DNA from: Posidonia oceanica
Taxonomy: Eukaryota; Streptophyta; Magnoliopsida; Alismatales; Posidoniaceae
Direction of reading: 5' to 3'
DNA: 64,000 bases
NCBI GenBank assembly: GCA_037176725.1
Contig: JAZBRS010000011.1
Span: forward strand, 9,858,001 to 9,922,000
This document shows, piece by piece, positions 44,559 to 55,435 of this stretch. Every line of letters begins with the position of its first letter. The first letter of the stretch is position 1. A model generated the notes under the pieces. It worked only from the letters and a program-made list of their open reading frames with translations, was not told the DNA's origin and did not search any database. Position numbers and translations under genes: made by a program.

Positions 44559-46274
44559 GTGTCTCCTCCATCTGTGGGTCGTTTTCCTTGTCCTTTTGCC
44601 GTGTCTTCTGCGCCCACAGGTTTGGTCCCTCTTTCTGGCCAGTCTACTCCCCTTCCTCGGGGATCATCCGTGGTGTCTCATACCGAGACATCATCTCCCC
44701 TGTGTGTGGCGTTGCCACACCCTGCTCCGGCCGTGCCCCCCTACGACCTTCATTTTAAATCACTTTTGTATTCCGTCCCCTGGTCCTCGTGTCGTGGCAC
44801 GTTCCTTCTTCCCTTCGGGCCCTTCTGTTGAGTCCCCCTTCCTAACCTAGTAGAATCCATGTCCTCTAGGTCCACTACCCTGGCCGCCTTATCCCCCCAA
44901 GTTGAATCCTTCTTTCGGTTGGCTTAAGAAATGCAGGCCCTAGCTCAAGCCTTGTAGAGTTAGCTTTCCACTCTGGCAACCCCATCTTCTGCACTTCCTG
45001 TTCCTGCTCCAGTCGTGCCCCCAGGCTGCCCCACACCTCCTGTGCTTCTCACTCATTAGAAGTCGCAGCAGGAGGTGAGGCATGCTCGGCATCAGGCCCC
45101 CGACTTTACTCCCTTGGGCCAATCGCTCAACTCTCTCTTCCCCAAGGTTGCCCATCTTTTGACACTCCCTAAGGTTCGCCCACCACTGGACCCCTGTCCG
45201 CAGTGGTTCAGGCCGCACCTGTTCTGTAGGTTTCATCGATCTGTTGGGCATCCAACCAATGGGTGCATCACCTTGCGAAATAGGGTTCAGGATCTCATTG
45301 ACGCTGGAACAATTGAGATCCCCACTCCTGCATCGCCTCTCCATCTTGTAAAGCCCCTGCTGCCTACCCCTCCTCTTGAGCCCTCTCTTGCTACTCCTCC
45401 CGTCGGGCCAGAGCATTATGTCGCACTGGCTCGACAGGGATTGCAGCCTAAGCAAAGGCGAGGTCGCTGCACCGAGAGCGACTACGCACCGCTGGTTGCA
45501 CCTCTGAGCATCATTTTCCCCAAGGTCGCTCCCTTTCTGAGGCTCCCCGAGGTTCATTTGCCACTGGACCCACTTCCGCGGTGGTATGATGCGGGCTTGT
45601 ACTGTGCCTACCATTAGGCCGCGGGACACGTGACCGATGGCTACTTCACTCTCCGAGACGTCATTCAGGACCTGATTGGCGGGGAGGATGAGTGCGAGCA
45701 GGGCACATGTTCAGCCTCCTCAGCACCACCAGCTCAACCAGACTCCTCTTCCTCCTTGACCGATCCTCCTGGTCACGTCGGTCTGGCTCTGGCTCTGGCC
45801 CCCTTGGTTTCATTGTCACCATTGTCTCCTCTTACATCTTTGGTTCCCCCTCTCGAGCCCTCTCTTGATTTTCCTCCCGACGAGCCAGCGCATCACGTTG
45901 CGCTGGCCCGTCAGGGACCGCAACTGAGACAAAGACGAGGCCATTTCGACTTCGCCATGCTTCATGGGCCACTAAGCGTCGTCTTTCCTCAGATTACATC
46001 ACTTATGGGGCACCCGGAAGCTCACCCGCCGCCAGACCCACTTCCATGGGGGTATGATGCAAGTGCGTACTGCAGTTTCCATCGAGGCTCAGGGCACTCG
46101 ACGGATGACTGCCGTACCCTCCGAGACATCGTGCAGGAGCTTGTCAGCTCCGAGTCCTTGGGGTTTGATCCCATCGCTCCCGACTCTGTTCCCTCCCCGA
46201 TGGACCCTTCTGATTCCGTCGGACTCGTTTCGGCCCCCTTGCTGTCCCACATCCTGAGATTCCCATTTCCCTAG
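44559..46274 (+). pseudogene. Element C gag remnant with three zinc-knuckle modules
   Basis: One plus-strand frame (44559-44831, 45075-45617, 45630-46274) with intervening stops. The N-terminal part is Pro/Ser-rich. The capsid core found in A and D gag is absent. Instead the module FPKV-x-LL...P-L-DP-P-W-x followed by a zinc knuckle is present three times: CRFHRSVGHPTNGC (45225-45266), CAYH-stop-AAGHVTDGY (from 45603, last Cys lost), and CSFHRGSGHSTDDC (46071-46112). Each later copy is preceded by a similar linker with ALARQG and QRRG. A and D have one copy. Without a capsid domain it could not form particles itself. Confidence 0.78.
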
Positions 46275-47978
46275 GTCAGTCAAAATGTTTATGCAAGGGT
46301 AAGGGAGTACGCGGCCAGAGGCGCTGGGGCAGCACCAGCAGCGCGGGAGTGGGTCCAGCACCTCCATCCTAAGGTTGCTGGCCGGTAAGTACCTCTTACC
46401 TTGTCTTTTTTCTTTTCGCATGCATTGTTATTCATTCTTCGGGTTTTGTTTGTTTTCATGTTTTCCCGCATTATCAAAAACTATAAAAATTATAAAATCT
46501 GTCAAAAACCCAAAAACATGCACTTTCCGTTTCCTGCATGTACATATCATTTAATAAAAAAAAACTACAAAAACATGCTTTCTCTTTCCGTTGGTTTCGA
46601 TTTTATGTTTTTCTAAAAAGGCAAAAACCATAAAAATCACAAAACCCACAAAGCCCAAAAACATGTGTAAAATCTACAAAACACATAAACATTTGCATAA
46701 TCCCAAAAACCTGGCTCTGGGTAACAAGCAGCAGTATCGAGAGGGTGTCAAGCATCGACAATCTCAGGCAGGACTCACCCGAGCAGCGCCATCTCTTGCA
46801 TGTGGCTACAGAGCGAGACTGAGAGCAGAACAGAACATCTCGCTGAGTTCAAAACTACCAGAAGCGAGATCCACATTATCAAGAGAATCCACCAGACATG
46901 GAGAGGACCAAAGCAGAGCAGAACATAGCCAGAGGCTGCCTGTACACATTGCAGAGGCTGAAGGTGTACGCCGACTAGCCAAACTCCTAACTCCACATCA
47001 GGGACCGCTACCCCAAGAGGGTGAAGACGTGCATATCCAAAAGAATAGAGATCATGTGAGCAAAAAAATATGATAACATGATATGCATGTTGGGCATTAA
47101 AGAAAAATGAAGACAGAAGTCGAAGAAAGAAGGTGTCCATGCGAGGAGTGACTCGGACAAGCATCGAAGCCCCCTCAACTTTCAACTGCAAACACTACAT
47201 TGCCAACTGCATAGGAAACATCATCAGGAGGACCTGGCCCCACCCACCGAGCGAAGCAGCACGCTCCAACCCTTTGTGCAGACAACCCTACTTCCCTAGC
47301 AGGCTAGATGCAACTCCAGTCACTCATGAGGGGAAAAGAAATATCTATCCGTAAGCATCAAAAGCGATAGTTGGTCCCCGAGGATTAGGACGGAGGCCAT
47401 GAAGCAACATCCAACGCTTTTGCTACCCACATGCAGCCATAGGCTATGTTTTGCAAAGTTGAGACCTCTTCCTGAACCAAGAATGAGAGTGAGAGCCAAC
47501 GACCACAACTCGGCATGGCGTTGCCTGAGGATTGAGAATCCCTGAGTCAGAAAGTGCAGAAGCACCCTCTTGGCAACAGCTGCTTTGAAGCCAAAGCCAC
47601 CCAAAAACAAGCATAATAAACTACCTTCCCTTCTCCCTGTTTTCGAAAACCAGAGCCAAGGACGAGCCCTTTTGCCTGACCTCACTCAGAGGCTCCTCAC
47701 TTTTTCAAAAGTTTTGCCACCCACCGCGTTGGGTAGGTCCTTGATGATCGGCATGTCCATCGTTTGTCATCCCATGACGCCACGACGCATGCCCACTTTG
47801 TGGCCATTGCACACCCACCACGATGGGACCCTGCATTTTCCCTTGCATCTACCCATCGCATTCCCCACCGGCATTGCACTTCTTGCACGATGAGTCCTTA
47901 CATTCATCCTCCCAGCATCCGGGCTAGTAGCCCTAACTACTCGTTTGACAAGTGCGTCAGCTTTGTCTATCGCTTTTC
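46275..47978 (+). other. Non-coding region of element C including a 1.1-kb block shared with D
   Basis: 46390-46700 is A-rich with repeated CAAAAACATG and CATAAAAATCA words. 46709-47810 is homologous to D:54346-55412 (for example CCCGAGCAGCGCCATCTCTT and CATGTGGCTACAGAG in both). No protein family was recognised in it on either strand and A and B do not appear to contain it. From 47930 the AACTACTCGTTTGACAA segment leads into the stem-loop block. Confidence 0.7.
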
Positions 47979-48031
47979 GATGCCAAGGGCGCTTCGGCTG
48001 TCCCCTGGTATTGTCTGATACTAGGGGCATC
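47979..48031 (+). other. Conserved stem-loop block, element C copy
   Basis: GATGCCAAGGG, GCGCTTCGGC, CCCCTGGTATT, short loop, ATACTAGGGGCATC. Same order and spacing as in A, with arm changes that mostly keep pairing (some through G-U). Confidence 0.75.
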
Positions 48032-48144
48032 TTTTTTGCTACCTCGTGGTATCACATCTCTAGCTGCATCCAGGCTGGCAGGCATAACTGTCGTGGGCCC
48101 ATCCGTTTTCTTGCTCCGCCTTCGGATTTTGGTGCCCCTATATC

Positions 48145-48213
48145 CTTTGCGGTCGATAAGTCTGAAACTTATCGGTTACCCTTTCGCGGTCGGTGGGTCT
48201 AAAACCTATCACC
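48145..48213 (+). repeat. Hairpin units at the 3' end of element C
   Basis: GATAAG-TCTGAAA-CTTATC, then a decayed GGTGGG-TCTAAAA-CCTATC unit separated by CGCGGTC. These are the plus-sense form of B's hairpins. The array is cut off just downstream by the junction at 48226. Confidence 0.78.
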
Positions 48214-48225
48214 TATCAGCTTTTC

Positions 48226-49860
48226 TGTCACCAGCGTCTAACATCCCTGTTCATTTGTTTTGGTTTTTAATGCTTGCATGATGCTCTGATTCCCGTGTTT
48301 GCATGACTTATGTGTTCATATACTTGCTTAGCTTTCATTGCAATTGTTCTTCAGCTTTCGTAGATCATATGCTAATTTTTATGCAAGTTCTTGTGTTTTT
48401 GTGCCTCCCAGTGTGTTGTACACTGCTGTTCTTGGCGTCCAACGTTGGACGTCGGTTCAGCTCGCGTCCAACGCTCTGGTTGAGCTTTATGCCTGGCACA
48501 CGTTGCAGATGTTGTTTCTTCTTGTTTTTTTCATATCCTCTGCTTGCATGTCTAGCTTATGCCTACTTTCAGTAGCTTAAATGCATGCTTCAATATTTTA
48601 TTTATCATCTGTTTACTCATCTGGCTTGCTGTCTTCTGGCCTGTGTTGGACGCCTGTCTCTCTGGCGTCTAACATTGGACGCATGCCCACGGGCGTCCAA
48701 CGCCTTGCTTGCTTTGATTGCTAATCTTAGCTTGCCCCTTGCTTTGAATCTGCTTCTGTTTTGTTGTCATGTTTGCCCTGCATGTCATGCACCCATTCTA
48801 CTGCATTTCTGCATCTGCATCGCATTCATATAGTTAGAATGCATTCCTTTTGAAAATTGCATGCTGTTTGCCTCTAGCAAGTGTTGGACGCCAGCAATGC
48901 CAGCGTCCAACGTTGGACGCCGGAGTCGCCAGCGTCCAACGCTTGCAGTTGGCTGAACGTGATTTTAAAACGCCGATTTTGTTTTGCTTGTCGTTTTCCT
49001 CATTTTATTTCTCCTGATGCGTACTGCAACCCCCATGCATGCTACCTGACCCCTGTTTTGTTTTTCCTTGCCTTTGCATCGTTTTCTGTGCCTTTGCATC
49101 GTTTTCCACGCCCTTGCATTATTTTCCGTGCTCTTGCATTACTTTCCGTGCTTTCGCATCGTTTTCCGTACTCGCACCGTTTTCCACGCCCACTTTGGTT
49201 TATCTCTTGCATGTCATTTGCATTGCGTGGTTTCCCCGCAATTTTGTTTTATCGCCTGCATTTGCATTAGGGCTATGATGCTTACTACTTAGGAGTTCTC
49301 ACAAACCAGGGTTCGCCCAGTTTGGAACACTAGCAACGTTGCTGAGCACATAGATAGCACATTTATTTCCCATGCATAGCAATCAGACATTCATTGCATT
49401 TAGGCATTAGGCTAGCATCTTCCTGCATTAGCGAGCGAGATTGCCTAAGAAAGACCGACTCTCGGACGTATCGGAGGTGCCTAACACCTTCCCCGTGTGT
49501 AACAGGAGTCCTTGCCCTTTCTCTTGGCCCGCATCGACCCTTTCCTTCATCCTAGGCATGAGTCATAGCATAGCATAGCATAGCATAGCATCGCATTGTG
49601 TTGCATCGCATCCCTTTGCCCCCTCTTTGCATCCGATTTTGCATGTCTTTTCATGCATTACCCTCGATTTTCCTTGTCTCCCAATTCAATAGACCTAGTG
49701 GCGACTCCGATTTGTCTTATCATTTCTTTTTTCTTCTTTTGCCAGCGTTTCCGAGTCAAGTTTCTTCCCTCAGTTCCTGTCGCATATAGTGAGCCTATTT
49801 TGATCGGTGCATGCGAGCTTTGGCATCGTGCATGGACAATCAGAATTTAGGATTACTGTA
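48226..49860 (+). repeat. Element D 5' LTR (first ~1.84 kb missing)
   Basis: Matches 59697-61345 of the 3' LTR. The left edge lies within TCACCAGCGTCTAAC, which is the loop/right arm of a palindromic unit in the 3' LTR; upstream sequence belongs to C. It ends ...GGATTACTGTA where the 3' LTR has ...GGATTACTACA, so the terminal CA is mutated. Includes TTGGACG hairpin units and the U5 block (49448-49519). Confidence 0.9.
48416..48943 (+). repeat. TTGGACGC/GCGTCCAA hairpin modules, element D 5' LTR
   Basis: Three modules, at about 48416-48476, 48641-48702 and 48882-48943. Each is two tandem 29-nt hairpins of the form TTGGACGC-N10/11-GCGTCCAA joined by CG or CA, so the centre reads GCGTCCAACGTTGGACGC. 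The loop sequences differ but the arms are kept. Confidence 0.88.
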
Positions 49861-49861
49861 G

Positions 49862-49879
49862 TGGCGACTCCGCTGGGGA
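49862..49879 (+). other. Element D primer-binding site
   Basis: TGGCGACTCCGCTGGGGA one base after the LTR end, as in A except T-to-C at one position. Confidence 0.9.
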
Positions 49880-49987
49880 TTCCAGACTCTGGCTTTCGCC
49901 TTTGGCTTTCTCGCTCGCTTGGTCTTTGAGCCCTTGCTTGCCTCGTGCCCTTGCTTTCTTTGTCTGTTTGCTTGCTTGCCTGTGCGC

Positions 49988-50030
49988 ATCTCCCAGCAGA
50001 GTCGCACAGTGGCGACTCCGCTGGGGAGAT
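49988..50030 (+). repeat. Duplicated PBS within an inverted repeat
   Basis: A second perfect PBS copy lies at 50010-50027. It is preceded by its near-perfect reverse complement (ATCTCCCAGCAGAGTCGC at 49988-50005), making a ~18-bp stem with a short loop. The sequence after it (GATTCCAGACTCTGGCTTTC) repeats what follows the first PBS, so the PBS plus its downstream flank was duplicated ~148 bp apart. Confidence 0.8.
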
Positions 50031-51163
50031 GGGAATCATCAGCGGATGCTCTGCTGAAGATTCCAGACTCTGGCTTTCGTCTTGGCCTTCTCGCTGCTTG
50101 CTTTTATGCTTTGCTTGCCTTTTGCTTCTGCTTGCCTTGCTTGCTTACCTGCTTGTTTGTTTATTTACCTGCTTTATGCCATGACTGCTTGCGTTGCTTT
50201 ATTTTCCTGCATCACATGCCTAAATACCTGCTTGGCGCACCATGCATGCTTTTTGTGTGATATGTGTTTTGTTTTACACAAATACTATGTCACCATGCAC
50301 GCACATACCATGCATACTTACTTTTGATATGATAAGTGTTTTCTCTTCACTATCGTGTCCATATACACTTACACATGCCATGCCCATGCTTTTTGCCCTG
50401 CTGTGTGAATTGCTTGCATGCCATGACTTCTTGTTTCTCTCCCATTCGCATATGCCTTGCCTAGGATAGTAGAAACTTGCTTGCTTCCCTCTTGTTTAAT
50501 CTAAAAGCCACAATAAAGCGAAGCAATAACATCTAAGCACAACTAGAGCCGAAACTTGCAATTTTTTCCCCTAGTTAAATAAAACGCAAGTAAAACGTTC
50601 CAAAGCATTCGCATCAGCATTTTAGAAAGCATGCATTCTTCTCATCTGAGTCAACCCACAGTTTGAGAAGGATAGTCCTGGCCTCTTGCCCCCAACGCTT
50701 TGGCGTAGTGTGAGTAGATCAGTTTGTCCCCCCTTGTCTAGGGGTCGCGTCGGTGCTATTGGAGGGTACCACCCGTGCTTCTAGCAGGGTCGAGGCCACC
50801 AACGCACCACCCGTTATACCTGAGCTTTGGCAGGGTCGAGACGGGAGCCTTTTTTCTGACCTGGAGTCTGCATAATCCCATTACCCATGAGTGCGTCCTG
50901 GTAGGTCATCTACTCGGGACATGCATGGTGAGAGAGCGTATATTAGGGCATTCATCTGCATCATGCCACCCCTAATAACTCTTTTTTGCATCCAACCCCT
51001 AACGCATTTATTTGTTTTGCAGGTAGGTGCGGGTTCCTTCAGCTAAGATCCTGAGCGTCCCTCTCTGTCTCTGAGTTGTCTGTCGCCTCCGACAGTAGCT
51101 CGCCTTAGGTCTTCTGTCCCTGCCTTCAGCTACAGACTTGTTTGCTCTCGCTCGCAGTCTGCT
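50031..51163 (+). other. Element D 5' leader
   Basis: No gene called. TGCTTGC-rich simple sequence comes first, then the conserved leader block (about 50620-50955) shared with A and C (TCTGTCCCCCCTTGTCTAGG, GGTGAGAGAGCG). The region up to the gag ATG at 51164 has a TTTTGCAG acceptor-like motif at 51022. Confidence 0.65.
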
Positions 51164-53347
51164 ATGGCCCAGCATACCGGCGAGCCCTCTTCCTCTTTGG
51201 CGTCAGGGGAGATACCGACTTCGGTCTCTCCTTCCCCTGCTTTAACGTCCCCCGTCTCCTCTCCACTTCTGGTGTAGGAGACTTCCGAGCCCCTTTATCT
51301 GGATCAAGGGTCGACCCTAGTCGAGCTGGAGCTTGTCACCAAGTCTACCGCGGTGACCGCCACTCAGGCTCCAGGAGCGTCGCTTTCTGTTCCATCTCAG
51401 GGCCTTCCCATCTCGGGAATCCAGCCTTCTACGGCTGCCCCTTGCGTAGGATCCACTCCTATTGCTTCCTTGGTTTCCGCGCCCCCTTTGGCGAATACCT
51501 CTTCGCGTCTCGGCCCGTCGGTCGATGCTTTCTCTGCCACACAAGCATAGCATTTATTGGCTAAGGCCGATAGGCTGCGAAGCATGGCTCTCGCACTCGA
51601 CCGGACTGCGGCTTGCTCTTCCTGCCCAACCCCTGAGGTTCCGGTGCCGCCTTCTGTAGCCCTGCAGGCACACTACACTGCACCTCCGCCATTTCCATCG
51701 CCTCGGCTCCTCACAGCTCTGGTGATGGGGGCGCATTATCGGCCTCTTGCACCTGCACAACACTTTGCATAGCATGCAACTCCTTCCTCTGGTGGCTAGT
51801 CGTCTGGATTGGCAGGAGCATAGCACCCCTCAAGCCCGTTGGCCGGCACCGTGCCAGTGCAACAGCTGCTGCTCCCCCGCACTGCACCTTACACTGCACA
51901 GCATATTATCTATCCATCTTCTTTGCATCAGGTTCAGGCTCCTGCATACATAGCACCGCACTTTGCACCCTCGCACGGGTATGCTGGCCCTCAAGCTACG
52001 ACATCAGGTGGCGTGACGGTGGATCTGGAGGAGCGCTCTCGCGTGACCCGCACAGCATACGTGGTCCCTGCCTCTACTGCACAACCATCGCCAGCAGCAG
52101 CCTCAGATGCCTTCCTTACCAGGTTGGGCGATCCAGAGAGAGCACTTCGTCAAGTGCAAGGCTAGGACTGCCAGTTCTACCAATTTCGCGACCTTTGTCT
52201 CTTTCCAGAGGTCGCACTCCCTTCGAAGTTCCGCATCCTGAACTTCGATAAATATGATGGTAGAGGCTGCCCCATCTCGCATCTGAAGGCATATTGCGGG
52301 GACCTTGCTCAGCTTCAGGCTGATGAAAGGCTCCTTATCCGCCTGTTCCAGAAAAGTTTGACCGGCCCTGCACTCAGGTGGTTCACGTCTCTTGACATGG
52401 CTACGGTTCAAACTTGGACTGGTCTTTCTTAGGCTTTCCTTAAGCAATATGCTTTCAACCTCGACTTGATCCCCAAGAGGGAGGATCTTGTCGCCATCTG
52501 GCAGTGGCCCCAAGAGCCATTCGGGGAGTATGTCGGTCGCTGGCACTCCACAACCGCCCAGGTCAGGGATAGACCCTCCGAGGAGGATTCTATCGAGATG
52601 ATCGTCAAGGGGGCGCTGCCAGCAACTGGGACTCTGCTTTGCATCCAGCACATCACTAGCTTTGCATAGCTGATTAGGGCTGGCGCCCGCGTGGAAAGCT
52701 CACTGCAAAGTGGGCATTTCCCTGCACTTTCTGCATTGGCCAGGCAGGCCAACAACACTAGCAATCACCGCAGCAGCAACAACTCCGCTTCCGACTGCTC
52801 CGAATAGCACGCCGTCGCATGCGCTGATCCTCCTGAGGTGCCTGCCTTTGTAGAAAGTCAGCTGGACCCTTTTCCGCTAGTGCACGGACCTATTTATGCA
52901 CCCACTGCACACATTGCCACCGTTGAGCTGGTGCATCACGTCGCACCAGCTCAGCAAGGACGACAACCTAGGCAGAGACGAGTCCGCCGCGCTAAGAGCG
53001 ACTTCACCCCACTTGGTGAGCCGCTAAGTACCGTCTTTCCCCAGGTTGTGCCGCTTCTGAGGCTCCCAGAAACTCGCCCACCACCAAATCCTCTTCCGAG
53101 GTGGTATGATGCGAGCAAGCATTGCGATTACCATAGAGCCGCGAGGCATTCGATGAATAATTGCCTCACTCTCTGGGATGTCATTCAGGACTTGATTGAC
53201 AACAGAACCCTCGTCGTCAGTCCGCAGGAGGCCGCTCACACACCTGCACTTGCACTTGCACACCCTAGCGTAACTGGCCCTTCCTCTTCTGAGCCTGCAG
53301 GCTTCGAGGATGCCGGAACCTCGGGGGCTTACCCCAATCTTCTTTGA
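51164..53347 (+). pseudogene. Element D gag: one 728-codon frame interrupted only by nine TAG codons
   Basis: The frame starts ATG at 51164 (MAQHTGEPSSS) and runs to TGA 53345-53347 without a frameshift. In-frame TAGs are at 51275, 51548, 51770, 51797, 51821, 52163, 52430, 52667 and 52805; no TAA or internal TGA was found. The N-terminus is Pro/Ser-rich. The capsid core reads QFRDLCLFPEVA, FDKYDGRGCPISHLKAYC, LLIRLFQKSLTGPALRWFTS and EPFGEYVGRW, closely parallel to A gag. A zinc knuckle CDYHRAARHSMNNC (53123-53164) follows a WYDA-type segment. Gag protein for particles was presumably once made. As it stands the first TAG ends translation after 37 codons unless UAG is read through, for which there is no evidence. 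Confidence 0.9.
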
Positions 53348-53804
53348 ATGCAGCTCTGCCCCAGTGGGTCCTTCTGATCCCATCGGCGCAATCCCCTCTT
53401 CCCATCTCTCCCTGTTTGCCCGGGGGACGCTCGGAAGTGCAACGGCAGAATCGACAGCAAGCCCAGTTGCAAAACCATCTAGGTTAGCTACTCCTCCAGC
53501 ATCAATAACCCTAGTCCTCCCTGCACTGCCATCAACAGATCCAGCAGCTCCAGTGCTCCCTGCACTGCCAATAGTGGATCTTGTTGACAGCATCAGCAGC
53601 GTAGGGGCAGACCCAGCACCTCCCTCCTGAGGTCGCTGATAGGTAAGTCCCTCTTACCTCTCTTTCCTTTCCTGCACTGTCTTTTCTTTTCGTTTTGTTT
53701 TGTTTTTGTGTTTCCTTGCCATGTCAGAAAATCATAAAAAGCATAAAAACAGCAAAAACCCTAAAAACTTGCATTTTTTCCTGCATGCATTCATCATTCG
53801 GGCT
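53348..53804 (+). other. Post-gag region of element D
   Basis: A Pro/Ala/Ser-rich open frame (53310-53630) resembles the low-complexity linker after gag in A but has no recognisable domain. It is followed by an A-rich stretch (53720-53780) with CATAAAAA words like those in C. No protease motif was found. Confidence 0.55.
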
Positions 53805-54045
53805 GATACCCCTAACTATTCGGCGATAGGTCCGTTAACCTATCATCACTGGGCTGGCAGCTCTAACTGCTCGGTGATAAGTCCATCAACTTATCATCTG
53901 GACTGATACCCTTAACTATTTGGCGATAGGTCCGTTAACCTATCATCACTGGGTTGGCAGCCCTAACTGCTCGACGATAAGTCCGTCAACTTATCATTCG
54001 GGCTGATATCCCTAATTATTCGGCGATAAGTCCGTCAACTTATCA
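53805..54045 (+). repeat. Hairpin array 1 of element D
   Basis: Five units, each with GATAGG-TCCGTTAA-CCTATC or GATAAG-TCC(G/A)TCAA-CTTATC, alternating with GGGCTGATA/GGGTTGGCA-type segments followed by CCCTAACT. The loops resemble those in A and B (sense TCCGAAA, CCGTTAA). Confidence 0.88.
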
Positions 54046-55435
54046 CCTGCACATATCAATCACTTTACATGCATATCCACCATCTTGCACATATCTGTCA
54101 TCATGCATTGTCATTTATTGCATGTACATATCATTTCTTGCATCGTGTAAAGCATAAAGCCAAAAAAAAAGAGAAGAAAGTAAAAAAACAGCAAAAATAA
54201 TTTCTTCGCCTTTCTGCTGGTTTTCCCTTTTATGTTTTCCTAAGCAAAAATCATAAAAATACAAAACCAATGCAAAACTCAAAAACATGTTTGTCCTTTC
54301 CCCTGCTAAAATATACAAAACCTACAAACATTTGTATAATCAGAAACCGGCTTTGGATAAACAAGCAGCGCCTAGAAGATGTCAAGCAGTGACGATCTCA
54401 GGTAGGTCTCACCCGAGCAGCGCCATCTCTTGCATGTGGCTACAGAGTGAGACTAGAGTAGAACAGAGCGTCTCGCGGAGCTAAAAAACTCCTGAAGCGA
54501 GACCCACCTTAACCAGAGAGTCCACCAGACATGGATAGGACCAAAGCAGAGCAGAGCATAGCCAGAGGCTGTCGACACATTGCAGAGGCTGAGGGTGTAC
54601 GCCAATCAACCGAACTCTCAATGCCTCATCCGGGACTGTTACCCCAAGAGGGCGTAGTCATGCATATCCAAAAGAATAGAGGTCATGTGAGCAAAAGAAA
54701 TGTGACAACATGATATGCATGCTAAGCATAAAAGAAATATGCAGAAAGAAGTTGAAGAAAGAAGGCGCTCATGAGAGGAGTGACGCGGATGAGTGTCGAA
54801 GCCACCTCAGCTATCAGCTTCAAGCGCCACACTGTCAACTGCACGAGGTGCATTATCATGAGGACCTGGCCCCACCCTCCGAGCGCAGCAGCACGCTCCA
54901 ATCCCCCAGTGCAGACAACCTTACCTCCAGGCTAGATGCGGATCCAGTCACTCATGAGGGGAAAAGAAAGATCTATTCTGTGAGCGTCAAAAGCGGTAGT
55001 CGGTCCCCGAAGAATTGAGACGGAGGCTAAGAAGCTGCATTCAACGCTTCTGCTACCCTGCAGCCAAAGGCTATACTCTGCAAAGACAAGGCCTCATCCC
55101 AAGCCAAGAGTGAGAAAGAGAGCCACCGACCACAACTCAGCATGGCGTCGCTCGAGGATCGAGTCTCCTGAGTCAGGAATTGCAGAGGCATCCTCACGGC
55201 ACAGCTACTTTGAGTCCAAAGCCACCAAACCTTCTCCCTGTTTTCGAAAATCAGAGCCAAGGACGAGCACTTTTGCCTGCCTCGCTCAGAGACTCCGCGC
55301 TTTTCAAATTTTGCCGCCCACCACATTGGGTAGGTCCGTGATGACAGGCATGTATCTCGTTTGTCACCTCGTGGCGCCACGAAGCATGCCCACATTGAGA
55401 CCATTGTAGGCCTATTATGATGGGTTCCTGTTTCC
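54046..55435 (+). other. Non-coding region of element D with the block shared with C
   Basis: 54046-54345 is A/T-rich with CATATC and AAAAATCA words. 54346-55412 is homologous to C:46709-47810. No coding family recognised in either strand. Frames of ~100-125 codons here differ between C and D and are not called. Confidence 0.65.

Larger units (their letters stand above)
38819..48225 (+). mobile_element. Element C: non-autonomous gypsy-type element, 3' end lost
   Basis: A plus-strand LTR (38819-42634) is followed by a PBS, leader, gag remnant, ~1.1-kb block shared with D, stem-loop block and hairpins. No protease, RT or integrase was found. Its LTR is related in architecture to A's but in the opposite orientation. 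The element stops at ~48226, where sequence switches to the interior of a D-type LTR, so its PPT and 3' LTR are missing. It interrupts B's protease region at 38818/38819. Confidence 0.82.

Noticed and set aside
44940..45629. 229-codon minus-strand frame in element C
   Set aside because: It lies opposite the zinc-knuckle modules of gag, which have clear family motifs on the plus strand; the minus frame is a shadow.
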